DNA from: Macrostomum hystrix
Lineage: Eukaryota; Platyhelminthes; Macrostomidae
Assembly: GCA_950097015.1 (NCBI GenBank)
Contig: CATNEN010000001.1
Location: 14,005,001-14,069,000, forward strand
Direction: 5' to 3'
DNA length: 64,000 nucleotides
Shown here: positions 11,392-25,000 of the stretch, piece after piece
How positions within the stretch are numbered: the stretch's first letter is position 1
Layout of the letters: the number at the start of each line of letters is the position of its first letter
The notes under the pieces: model-generated
Told to the model about the DNA's origin: nothing
Seen by the model: the letters and a program-made list of their open reading frames with translations, nothing else
The model's database searches: none
Position numbers and translations under genes: made by a program

Positions 11392-14300
11392 CAGCTCCTT
11401 TCAAGATATCGTTCAATCGTTGAACCGATTTACCCCGTGAGACACTCAGTACTGAATACACGCTGGTTATGGAGGCTTGTGTTGTAGTTGTTGTACTTTT
11501 TTATCGCAGAGTATCTTTCATTTCTGCACTACTTCGCAATTACAAGTAGATTAAAACATGTTGCTAGCCTACCTACATGTTAGAAAAATGCTAACCGGAA
11601 AACGAAAGAACACTTTAATTGTCTTCATAGGCGGATTTGTATATGCATATGGTATTGTCGCAATGCAATGTCTACTATCTATTCCTACATAAAAATATAC
11701 AAAACCCACGGTCACTTTTTATTGCATTAATAGATATATTAGGGAAATCTGAAATCTTCAGTCAGATCCCCACTCTCCCTTTTCTCCCAACCTCCCTTCT
11801 CCCTTGCCCTTTACTTCAAACAGCTTCTAGAAGACAGTTCTCCTAAAGGCTTGATTTTATTTCCCCTTTTTGTGATGAGTCGATATTATTCAGCCAGGCT
11901 GATAATCCCTGATCTTGTACGGCACTAGTGCAGACAAAATCGATTAGAGAATGCAATTATTGACGCTTTTGTTTAAAAACGAAATCATCGGCACCATATC
12001 GCTCCTTATCTAGAAATCATCGCATATTTACTTAAATTAAAGTACAAATATCTATGATGAAGCAGTGCTGTTGGAGTGTAAACATGTCTAATAATGTATC
12101 CTAAATAAGAAGAAAAAAATTAAGGCGGGGCTCGTCATCGGCGAATACCGAGTAGCTTAAAGACTGGGCGCGGTATTTCTTAGTAAATATTAATAGTACA
12201 TTATGTTTGGGCGACGGCTCACGCGTTTCTCGCTTTGCTACTCAACAACTGAGTACTTGCACAAGATAAAAGCTTGTACTTTTATCGTTTTCCTTTATTC
12301 TGAAAGGTTAAGATGGTTAAAAGGGTGGTAGAAAATTAAGGAATAAATGAGACTAATTCGAGAAATAAATTAAAGTTAAGTTAAGATAAAGAAAATAAAG
12401 TTAACAAATCATTTTTTCTCAGAAATAACATTTGTTATAATTTAGATTTCAGGTGTTCCGCCGACAGAACACATTATGCCCAAAGTTCAGGTGTATATAT
12501 ATGTACGCATTTATTAAATAATCAACAATGGATGTAATAAATTACAATAGCTAACGACAATTTAGAAAGAAAAATATATATATATTTATGAAAACGAAGT
12601 GTCAAAAAAACTGAATTTTTTAAAGAACAGGAGCAGCATCATCAGTGCATTTAAAATATAATCATGAAACGCAATTCACAGAAGTAACATCAGATAGGCA
12701 GGAAAATGTGGGCTAAATTTTGTTGCCTGGAGTGCAACAGAATAAAATGTCTGTTACAAAATAATAGAACATTTTGCAATCACTAACAACTTAACTACAG
12801 AAACAGAGCACAAGTGTCCAGATAAACAGATAAATAATTTTAGGTAGTATTACAACTATTGTTTTAAAATTCTAACGGCTCTAGATCATACGAGCGTATA
12901 AAGGAAATTTAAACCCTAGTTTGCTCCGAAAATAGTTAAATTGTGAAACTATAAATATAAATTCAATTCAAGGCTCGTTAAACACATCAGGAAGTGACAC
13001 AGGACACTGAGCTGTGCAGTTTTCATAAAATATTTTTCATTGTCGACGTAAAATTTGTTAAACCATTTACAAATTTTTGTAAATGTAAACTTTTTTCGCA
13101 AAAATATTGTTGTTTAGTGTGTTTACATATTTATATTGATTTATATTGATTGATTAGTTAAGTTATAGATACTTAGCACTTTAATTGTAATGTTTTTAGT
13201 AATTCAGTAATAGTTGATTGCAAATGACATTTGCTTACTAAATTATATATTTTTTTCAATAAGTGTCACTTCTAAGACGATTATTTAATGACCCCAAAAC
13301 CAGGAACTATGTAAATAGGCATTGCATTTGCCGGTTGCATTAAAATTATAACAGTCAATAAAATAAATGAATTTCATATTTCTCTTTGAAAATTCTAAAG
13401 AGAGATAAGAAAAATGTGCTAATTAAGAAGTATAACCTTACCTACCAACAAAAATATTTCAGTGTAGTATTTACGAAGTTAAAGTCAAATTTTATTGCGC
13501 TAAAAATAGCAGAGAAATTATGAACTAGATTTATCGTTTTCAGATCGCACAAGCTTTCGATAACTATACATTTGCACACAATACACAGTACATGCGACTC
13601 CTTATAACCCTCCAGAAAAAAGTGACCTCAAACAAACCCGTCGAGTTTTTAATTATTATAATTAAAGTTCTAGTCGGCAACACCAAATATGCAAACAAAA
13701 TATTATTTGCGACCACACTTGTCTAATTCTGGAAACTGTTCAGGATTGGCTCTAGAATTTATTGGCAATCTGAATCATTTCTGCATTTGATTTACCTTAG
13801 TTAATGACGCTACAGGGCCGAAAACCTTACTGAATGACTACTAAGTCTTTTGATAACGAGAGGCTTTCCGTTTAACTTAAAATAGTTTTTAGATTTAACG
13901 CACAATAAAAATATCTGAAATTTAAATAATTTTTTGTTTTAAATTAAGCCATTTTGAGGATCTAAGTAACAAGCAATGCAATGCTTTACACTCACTACTG
14001 ATTTTTTGCTAATATTTGTGCACAAAAAGAACCCATTTTTGTGTGGCAATGCGAATATATTTTATCGTGTATTGTAAAATATATAACCATTTGAATTTAA
14101 TCATTGAGATCTAATCAATAAGTAGGCTATATGGTAAAAGAACTTCTAATACCGAAAAAAGAAAACCATATACATGTGCTTTATGCACTATATAATTACA
14201 ATAGGAAAGAAAGGAAATATGTACCTACAAAATATTCGCTTCTTCTATTTTCTCTTATGCAAAATAATAACAACACGAGAACCGTAGTCTTTTGTATTCT

Positions 14301-14458
14301 TGACTGGCTTTGATTTAGCTTAGCGGTCTGAGGACGAGATAAACTAGATTTGTGTTAAAAAAATATTTAAACCTTGCAACTTTACACAGTCAATGATGTG
14401 AGATGCGGAAATTCTGACAAACTTAAGAGCTGTTTCACTTGGAAATTCAATAGCTGGA
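11392..14458. other. AT-rich intergenic region
   Basis: About 3 kb of AT-rich DNA between two genes that end facing each other. A 60-codon frame at 14,131-14,313 has no recognisable features. No tandem array, RNA gene or transposon end was recognised. Confidence 0.5.
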
Positions 14459-17400
14459 CTATTGACTCGCCTTTTGCTGCATGACAGCCATCATCTTTTT
14501 GAATTCTGCGGGTTGTGCGAGATAAAAATATAATTAAATGTGCATATTTCTACTCATGTCAGTAGTGAAGTGATGATTATGTGTCATTGCGTTAAAAGCT
14601 AAAATTCATTGCATAAACTGGCAGAAATTAATAAGCCAGGCTGCTCACCATCAAAGTTGATTCTTCCATCGTTGTCAACATCTGCCTCCCGAATCATGGA
14701 TCTGACATCTTCGTCCGAGACCTCCTCGCCAAGGAAGTGCATGGTCTTCTTGATCTCGGCGAAGTCGATATAGTTGTCGCCATTGTGATCGAATGCCTGT
14801 TTCAGAGTCAGGTTTCAGAGGAATAGTTTTGTTTAGGGGAATAGCTGGTACACACTGTCAAGAGTTAGAAGGGCCTACCTTGAAGGCTTCCCACATATCG
14901 GCATCTTCTGAGTGCTCATCTGAGCTCCTCTTGTAGTACTTCTTCATCATCTTCAGGAACTCGTTGAACTCGACTGTGCCGTTGCCTGGAGTGAGCAAAT
15001 ATTTGCTTTGGATTGGAGGCTAGACTAGCAATCCAGTCTAATTATCGACCAATCAGAGGCTAGACTAGCAATCCAGTCTAATTATCGACCAATCAGAGGC
15101 TAGACTAGCAATCCAGTCTAATTATCGACCAATCAGAGGCTAGACTAGCAATCCAGTCTAATTATCGACCAATCAGAGGCTAGACTAGCAATCCAATCTA
15201 ATTATCGACCAATCAGAGGCTACACTAGCAATCCAATCTAATTATCGACCAATCAGAGGCTACACTAGCAATCCAATCTAATTATCGACCAATCAGAGGC
15301 TAGACTAGCAATCCAATCTAATTATCGACCAATCAGAGGCTAGACTAGCAATCCAATCTAATTATCGACCAATCAGAGGCTACACTAGCAATACCTCCCA
15401 TTACCCACCGTCAATGTCAACGTCCGCAATCATTAGCTTGACTTCATCCTCGTTAGTCTTGAAGCCGATAAATTTGAGCACTTTCTGCAGCTCGCCGCTG
15501 GTTATCCGACCATCCTGGTCGATATCGAAGAAGTTGAAGGCCTCTTGCAGTGCTGGCAGGGTGAGGAGGGGCTTGCAATTAAAAGTACATCGAGTAAAGA
15601 CAGACAGCAGGAAGGTAAAGCATTTTCATTTTTAGATGAAAGTGACTAAAGGCACGCTAAAGCAGACTTTTTTTTAAAAAAATTGAACACTGCTTCAGAT
15701 ATGGCCTAGGATGAACTAGATCAAGGATGGTCCGGATATTAAACTTTTGGTTACTAAAGCCACGGTCACTTTGGTCACTTGATCACGCGATTCTAATCAA
15801 TTCATCGTCAATTAAGAGAAAATGCATTGCTCCAGTGCCGGACTCAATTTGAGACCACTTCATCTGCTGCCAGCATCAGTATAGGAATGGGAAGTGGGGA
15901 TAATAGAGACAGAGGGGAGAGACAGGTTGGGTTCTTTGACTTCTTAGACGGGAAGTACAGGAGGTTTGTATTATTCAGAGATAGAAGACGACGAGAATTT
16001 GGAAGAGTGTAAGATGTAGGGAGACAATGAGATGTAGGGAGACAATGAGATGTAGGGAGAGAATGCGATTCAGGGAGAGAATGAGAAGTAGGGAGACAAT
16101 GATATGAAGGGAGACAATGAGATGTAAAGAGAGATAATGAGATGTAGGGAGAGAAAGAAATTTAGGGAGAGAATGAAATGTAGGGAGAGAATGAGATGTA
16201 GGGAGACAATGAGATGTAGGGAGACAATGAGATGTAGGGAGAGAATGAGATGTAGGGAGACAATGAGATGTAAAGAGAGATAATGAGATGTAGGGAGAGA
16301 AAGAAATTTAGGGAGAGAATGAAATGTAGGGAGAGAATGAGATGTAGGGAGACAATAAGATGTAGGGAGACAATGAGATGTAGGGAGAGAATGAGATGTA
16401 GGGAGAGAATGAGATGTAGGGAGAGAATGGGATGTAGGGAGAGAATGGGATGTAGGGATACAGCAAGAGCCGGTATAGACGTACAATTTCCCGCAAGGCC
16501 AACCGAATCTACATCTATAACATTTCTCATATCGATCACCAGCTCACACATTCGACCAGCATTCGGCAGAAGATTAGCCTGTGAGCACGCTAAGCAATAA
16601 TGAATGCAAATTAGCCGCAAAGAATCTGCAAGGCTGGTGCCGTTAAACTGATCCATACTCCAACATCAAATGCAAATTTTGCAATCCCATAAGATGGCAT
16701 CAGAGAGCCGGGTAGGAAAGAAACAAGAAAGCATTGTAAATGCACGGTTTTGCTGCTGCTGCAAAGAGAACCAATTTAGAGAGAATCGTAAGAGACAGGG
16801 ACTGTGATCTGATGGCTGTTTCTATGGTAGTTTTGAGAATAATTGGGCTTTGACGGTGAGATTAGAAGTGAGATTAGACAGTGAGATTAGACAGTGAGAT
16901 CGAACAGTGAGATCAGATAGATTAGACAGTGAGATTAGACAGTGAGATTAGATAGTGAGATTAGACAGTGAGATTAGACAGTGAGATAAGACAGTGAGAT
17001 TAGATAGTGAGATTAGACAGTTAGATTAGACAGTGAGATTAGACAGTGAGATTAGACAGTGAGATCAGACAGTGAGATTAGATAGTGAGATTAGACAGTG
17101 AGATTAGACAGTGAGATCAGACAGTGAGATTAGATAGTGAGATTAGATAGTGAGATTAGACAGTGAGATTAGACAGTGAGATTAGACAGTGAGATTAGAC
17201 AGTGAGATTAGACAGTGAGATTAGACAGTGAGATTAGACAGTGAGATTAGACAGTGAGAAGATAAGCAAATGCATGTGTCACGTAATGACAATTTCATGT
17301 AATTCATTCTGCCTGCCTGGTAACACACAGATTCCATTAGCTTTGCTTTAAGTTTAGTTTGAGGTTTTGCTGAAATCATTGAAACAAGAGAAAGATTTCC

Positions 17401-20400
17401 CACAGATCCGTTGTACCCCGTGTGAAACAGACTATTTTTACTAAAATCTGCCAATCACTCACTCACAGAACTTTTCTTTTACTCTCTATCTCAACTCAGT
17501 CACTCTCTGATTGTCACTCTCTGAAAGTCACTCTCTAATTGTCACTCTCTGAAAGTCACTCTCTGAAAGTCATTCTCACTCATTCACCCTCACTCAGTCA
17601 CTCTCACTCAGGCACTCTCACTCAGTCACTCTCTGATTGTCACTCTCTGATTGTCACTCCCTGATTGTCACTCTCTGATTGTCACTCTCTGATTGTCACT
17701 CTCTGATTGTCACTCTCTGATTGTCGCTCTCTGAAAGTCACTCTCTGAAAGTAATTCTCACTCATTCACCCTCACTCAGTCACTCTCACTCAGGCACTCT
17801 CACTCAGTGTCACTCTCACTCAGTCACTCTCACTCAGTCACTCTCTGATTGTCACTCTCTGATTGTCACTCCCTGATTGTCACTCTCTGATTGTCACTCT
17901 CTGATTTTCACTCTCTGATTGTCACTCTCTGATTGTCACTCTTTGATTGTCACTCTCACTCAGTCACCCTCACTCAGGCACTCTCACTCAGTCACTCTCT
18001 GATTGTCACTCTCTGATTGTCACTATCTGATTGTCACTCTCACTCAGTCACACTCACTCAGGCACTCTCACTCAGTCACTCTCTGATTGTCACTCTCCTG
18101 CAATAACCTTTGTAGTCAGTAAAAATCTGAGAGTCTCAAACATTTGCAGACTTTATTAAAACAGTCAAACAAAAAAGTAATTAGCCTACGCAAGCATGGC
18201 AAATGAACCCCAGCTTCACTTCCTGATGGACGAAATTCAGAATCAAACACAAACCCAAGGGATTTGTCAGTCAAAAAAAATTCCTTCAAATATCCGCCTA
18301 CGTAAGTTTAGAAAAATCCTAAAATATCGAGCGAAAAGACGGAACTGACTCAAGCTGAGATTTGAGCAGCCAGCAATCGACTGTTCCACTTAGTAGCAGA
18401 GTAGTGCCGAAAATGTTCTCAGATAGATATAGAAATATAGCAACTTACTCTTCTGCTCGGGCTCTCCTATGCCGCCCTAATGAGCACGGGGGGGGGAAGG
18501 CGTTACAGAGGCGGAGAAGAGAAGAGAAGATGAGACCGAAGGGAGAGGACTTTGAGATGACTTTGCGTGCTCATTCGGAGACTCAGCTCAGCTCAGCTTA
18601 CTTCTATTCCGTTGAGCAGTTCGCTCAGCTAAGTATGCCGAATATAAATATATATATTCAATTCCCACTGCTCAGCTCAGCCAAACCCTTACTATTTATA
18701 GATATTTGTGTGCCAGGCGCCAGTGGATTGACAACTTCTCCTCAAACTCACTCACCGATCTCTCACTATACTTGCAATCATATTCAGCTAGCTAAGGACA
18801 CGCTTGTAACAGTGCCTGGCACTGATTTATTGGCTCAGGAAATCTCAGCTAGTTCTTTGGCATGGAGCTAAAACACTCTGACCTACACTGTCTGCTTATC
18901 CACCCTACCCTGTCTGCTTATCCACCCTACCCTGTCTGCTTATCCACCCTACCCTGTCTGCTTATCCACCCTACCATGTCTGCTTATCCACCCTACCCTG
19001 TCTGCTTATCCACCCTACCCTGTCTGCTTATCCACCCTACCCTGTCTGCTTATCCACCCTACCCTGTCTGATTATCCCCTCTACCCTGTCTGCTTATCTA
19101 CACTACCCTGTCTGCTTATCCACCCTACCCTGTATCCTTATCCACCCTACCCTGTCTCCTTATCCACCCTACCCTGTCTGCTTATCCACCCTACCCTGTC
19201 TGCTTATCCACCCTACCCTGTCTGCTTATCTACACTACCCTGTCTGCTTATCCACCCTACCCTGTCTGCTTATCCACCCTACCCTGTCTGCTTATCCACC
19301 CTACCCTGTCTGCTTATCCACCCTACCCTGTCTGCTTATCTACACTACCCTGTCTGCTTATCCACCCTACCCTGTCTCCTTATCCACCCTACCCTGTCTG
19401 CTTATCCACCCTACCCTGTCTGCTTATCTACACTACCCTGCCTTATCATCACACCCTACCCTGCCTTATCACCACACCCTACCCTGCCTTATCACCACAC
19501 CCTACCCTGCCTTATCATCACACCCTACCCTGCCTTATCACCACACCCTACCCTGCCTTATCACCACACCCTACCCTGCCTTATCATCACACCCTACCCT
19601 GCCTTATCACCACACCCTACCCTGCCTTATCACCACACCCTACCCTGCCTTATCATCACACCCTATCCTGCCTTATCATCACACCCTATCCTGATTTCAA
19701 CTACCCTGATCCTGCTAACCCAACACCGTATTCCCCTGATGCATTGGCACAGCTTCTGAACAACTCCCATAGTTCATCCTCACTCTACTCATCCCGGCCC
19801 TACTATGCTCCAAAGCCCCTGATTTGCCTTCGCAGAGTTGTGCTAATTTAAGCTTTCTCAACAAGGTTTCTCTTACCCAAGCCAAGAACTCAGTATTCCT
19901 TCATCTTGAGCCCAGCAATTTCTTCTGATATGATTAGACCTTAGGCTAGCGACCCACACGGCCGCTGCACTGCCACACAAACTATATTCCTCAATCAGTC
20001 TATGCCTCATTTTGTAGGCGTGCACTATATCTATTCAGATGGCTGTCATTTATTTGTATCATTCCGCTGCTGTGAGGCTGAACAGATGAGACCGGAGGAT
20101 TTCAAAGAAATTTTCGACTCAAAATAACTGCTTTGAAATAGTAAGGCTTGATTAACTGAATGATTAACTTTGAGCACTCTTAGTCTGCTTTCTCCTAACT
20201 ATTCATGGACACTCTCAACCTACTTCTCTTATCTACTTTCTCACTCTCAATCTACTTCTCTTATCTACTTTCTCACTGTCAATCTACTTCTCTTATCTAC
20301 TTTCTCACTCTCTCAACCTACTTCTCTTATCTACTTTCTCACTGTCAATCTACTTCTCTTATCTACTTTCTCACTCTCTCAAACTACTTCTCTTATCTAC

Positions 20401-21974
20401 TTTCTCACTCTCTCAACCTACTTCTCTTATCTACTTTCTCACTCTCTCAACCTACTTCTCTTATCTACTTTCTCACACTCGATCTACCCTGATCTACCCT
20501 ATCAGAAGTCGAAGCTTCTTATCTTTTAGTTCAATAGTAATTATTTTTTCTTCACCTACAAATGTACTTGTCAGCTATAATACGCCCAAATCAGCCGTGT
20601 GCAACGCAGTCAGTTTTTAATCTATTTGTAAAATCCCCTAAAATTGCGACCAAAAGCGACTGACACATTTTAATATTATTCTTCCCAAAATAGGAGCTAA
20701 ATTCCAGGAAGTGGCTCGCGATTTGACAAGAACGGGAATTCGGGACGGGTGAAAGTCTTAACTTTAAACTGGGCTTATCACATGTTCAACAGCAAAGCTA
20801 AAATAGTTCGAAAAACGATAGAAAACTTTCTATTTCAAGAAAGGACTAGAAAATAATTATTGACTTATCTTAAAAAATCCACATAATTCCCTAAAAATTA
20901 CAACGCTTTCAAGTTAAGACTTACCCTCCAAACGCATCTCCTAATTAGGTCATTCGAATATAATCTATTAGTATCGATCAGTATAGATTTTTATCTATTA
21001 GATTAGATCATTATCGATCCATATCGATCAGTATAGATAATTATCGATCAGTATCGATCCGTATAGACGATTATCGATCAGTATCGATCTGTATAGATCA
21101 TTATCGATTAGTATCGATCCGTATAGACCATTATCGATCAGTATCGATCTGTATATATCATTATCGATCAGTATCGATCCGTATAGACCATTATCGATCA
21201 GTATCGATCTGCATAGATCATTATAGATTAGTATCGATCCTAAGTGATCATTATAGATCATTATCGATCCGTATAGTTCATTATCGATCCTAAGTGATCA
21301 TTATTGATCATTATCGATCCGTATACTCGTAGATCAATATCGATCAGTATCGATCAGCATAGATAATTATCGATCAGTATCGATCAGCATAGATAATTAT
21401 CGATCAGTATCGATCCGTATAGATAATTATCGATCAGTATCGATCCGTATAGATAATTATCGAACTTTATAGATAATTATCGATCAGTATAGATCCATAG
21501 TGATCATTATCGATCGTTATCGATCAGAATCTATCATCATCCATTCTCTAGTCCTTGTATCGGTCATAATAAATTCTTTTAACCCTGTTTATGTCTCAAA
21601 CAGTTATCCGGTAGTTCTAATTAGTGAAAAAGCCCTTACAAATTTCCTGTGACCATCGGATCTTCATCAGTAATACCACTATCAAGTCTCACCTTTGTCG
21701 CTAGGCTGATGTGGTCTGCCGCTCCGAGCTCCGTTGCTATGGGCCATCTAGCTTATATTTTTTGTCTCGATGGGTCTTCTTTAACACGGCTGCCCAATTT
21801 TTAATAGTTTCAACTTGAACGGAAGTTTTGAAAGTTGCTCTATGCGCTTAGTAACTATGGTATCCAGTTTGGGGAGTGCAGATCAAGGAATCTTTGATTT
21901 GGGAAAATTCTCAACTTTTTAATAATTTCTAGTCAGTCTGGATTTTGCTTTTAGGGGCTTCTTTAGATAAGTAC

Positions 21975-22021
<47 letters not shown>

Positions 22022-25000
22022 ACGCTGCTGCTTGCTTTAGGGAGAATGAGCAAAGGGAAGGCCTAAAGTCCCAACAGCCAATCAGCTTCGACTAGACAGT
22101 ACTCAGCTCTGCTGGTCTGCGATTCAGCCACCCCACCAGCCAGCAACTAAGGAGGCGGCAACCAACCAGAAACAGTTTGTCTTAGTTGGCAACCAGCCCT
22201 GTCTGGCACTGTGTTTGCCTGTCTCCGCTCCGTGCGAGCTCTGCATCGTGGCCTCAACTTTTACTCATATGACTGCATATGCCGACCTAAAACGTTTTAG
22301 CTTCTTCGCATTCTCTCCCCTCTGCCCTTCGCCTCCTCCATTCCTCCACTTCTCTCCTCATCTCTCTCCTTATCTCTCTCCTCATCCGTCTCCTCATCTG
22401 TCTCCTCATCTCTCTCCTCCTCTCTCTTCTCATCTGTCTCCTCATGTCTCTCCTCCTCTCTCTCCTCATCCGTCTCCTCATCTGTCTCCTCATCTCTCTC
22501 CTCCTCTCTCTTCTCATCTGTCTCCTCATGTCTCTCCTCCTCTCTCTCCTCCTCTCTCTTCTCATCTGTCTCCTAATCTCTCTCCTCCTCTCTCTTCTCA
22601 TCTGTCTCCTCATGTCCCTCCTCCTCTCTCCTCCTCATCTATCTCCTCATGTCTCTCCTCCTCTCTCCTCCTCATCTGTCTCCTCATGTCTCTCCTCCTC
22701 TCTCCTCCTCATCTATCTCCTCATGTCTCTCCTCTTCTCTCTCCTTATCTCTCTCCTAATCCCTCTCCTCATGTCTCTCCTCCTCTCTCTCCTCCTCTCT
22801 CTTCTCATCTGTCTCCTCATGTCCCTCCTCCTCTCTCCTCCTCATCTATCTCCTCATGTCTCTCCTCCTCTCTCCTCCTCATCTGTCTCCTCATGTCTCT
22901 CCTCCTCTCTCCTCCTCATCTATCTCCTCATGTCTCTCCTCTTCTCTCTCCTCCTCTCTCTCCTCATCTCTCTTCTCATCTGTCTCCTCATCTCTCTCCT
23001 CATCTCTCTCTTCATCTGTCTCCTCATCTGTCTCCTCATGTCTCTCCTCAACTCTCTCCTCCCTTCCTCCATTGAAGAGATTTACATATCTTCAGTCTGA
23101 GAGGGCATGTCAGCCGTCAATGCTTTGTTAAATAAGCAGTTTTATCAAAGTCAAATTAGCTTGCTCGGCTAGCCAAGGATTAACTGTAACTAGACAGAAA
23201 AAAGAAAAGCATTGCCCAATTAAATCCAACTGGCTGGCCTATCAGACAGAGAGGATCAAATAGAATTTTCAAAGGCCAGCAACAGTAGCAGCTAAACATA
23301 GGAAAGCAAGAAGATCAATAATAGTTTGATGGCCGAGAGCGAAAAAGATGGGAGTTATTTTTGTTGACTCTAAAATTAACCTGGAACTTTGGGAGAAGAG
23401 AGAGACAAAGCAGAGGGTTAGAGAAGGAGAGAGAAATGAGTAGATGAGGTAGGAGTAAGGGGAGAGTAAGGGGGGAGAGTGGGCGGAGCGGTCTAACGCG
23501 TTTGCCTCTCGCATTAAGGTCCCTGAGCTCGATTCCGCGGCGAGGCCACATTCATTTGGGGCGCAGCAGCGGAGAGAAGGCTTGGAGGCTTGTCGTGCAA
23601 TTTACGCCCTTGAGGGCCCTTGAGGGTGAGAATAAGGGTTAGAGTAAGGGGAGAGTGAGGGGAGAGTAAGGGGTAGATGAAGAGGTAGATTAAGGGGTAG
23701 ATTAAAGGGTAGAGTAAGGGGGAGAGCAAGGGGTAGATTAAGGGGGTAGAGTAAAGGGGTAGATTAAGGGGGAGAGTAAGGGGTAGAGTAAAGGGGTAGA
23801 GTAAGGGGGAGAGTCAGGGGGAGAGTAAGGGGGTAGAGTAATGGGGTAGAGTAAGGGGGAGAGTCAGAGGGAGAGTAAGGGGGTAGATTAAGGGGGAGAG
23901 TAAGGGGGAGAGTAAGGGGGTAGAGTAAGGGGGTAGAGTAAGGGGGAGAGTCAGGGGGAGAGTCAGGGGTAGAACCGGAGGGGAGTGAGGCAGTACTTCA
24001 TGGATCAGTGATAAGGCAGAGGAGCAGTTTGGGAGAGGCGCATCGGGAGGGTGGCTGATAGTCGCGGAAGGCAACGCTGGGTTAGTGGTGAAGAGTGGTG
24101 AATTTAGGAGGAATCACGGTACGTATACACAAACTCACACTCACACTCACTCACGCACACACACACAATGCAAGGGCCAAAGGCTGTAAGCATCGGCTCA
24201 GTTCTGCATGAAATTCGAGAAACTTTCGTCAGCTAGTATAAAAAACCTAGACAGAGAGAAGTATTGTAACCCGACACACTGCCGCCTGAGTCGATCTTGT
24301 CGAGAGCGGAAGAGCGGAGGGACAGAGTATATACAACATCGAAGGAAAGGAGCGGATCAAATATGACTGGAGGTGGGATCTGCTGTCTGTTCAAACAATC
24401 TCTTTTTAGGGAAAATTATTGCTTTCCTTTCATCTTCCCATCTGCATCCGGCTGTTTTTAGTGTTTTACGAACAAAAATACGATTCAATAGTTTGATAAT
24501 TTGAATCCAGCTTGTAAAGGGGAGTCTAGCTTCCACTTTCTTCATACTCACATCGCATCATGCTGCTTGAAAAGTAGTTGTCGTCACCGTTCTAAAATGA
24601 GAAGGGCAGTTAAAAACTCTAAAATATATAGGCGCACACTATACTTTCTACTTATTGACCAGAATGAGTAGGCTAATTCGGACATGACAACCTAAATTTG
24701 GGTGAAAATTTATTAGAAAAAAATGTTAATTTTCAATGTCTCACCGCGGCCGAGGCATTGTTGTGACTGCCATTGTTGGCAACGCTGTGATGGGAAGTCT
24801 GAAATGAAAACAATAAAATGTCATTTATTTAGGGAGATGCTTGAAATGTATTGTTAAAATTAGGAGACAAGCAACACAGCAACTATGACTGAACACATTT
24901 AGGCTCTCAATGCCAACGTAAAGCACAAAAAATCTAAATATAGAACACATTAAATTGGCCTCCTTAAGTAAAGAAAGGGCAATCGATAATGTGCAGATCC

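Noticed and set aside
18362-18871. 169-codon plus-strand frame
   Set aside because: Starts at a non-ATG codon, has no recognisable domain, runs into a tandem array and lies in the intron of the opposite-strand EF-hand gene.
21977-22030. CTG repeat as a disease-type expansion
   Set aside because: Only about 17 triplets in an intron that is already full of longer arrays; nothing singles it out.
22215-23131. Ser/Leu-rich frames of 218-286 codons
   Set aside because: Translations of a polypyrimidine array within an intron.
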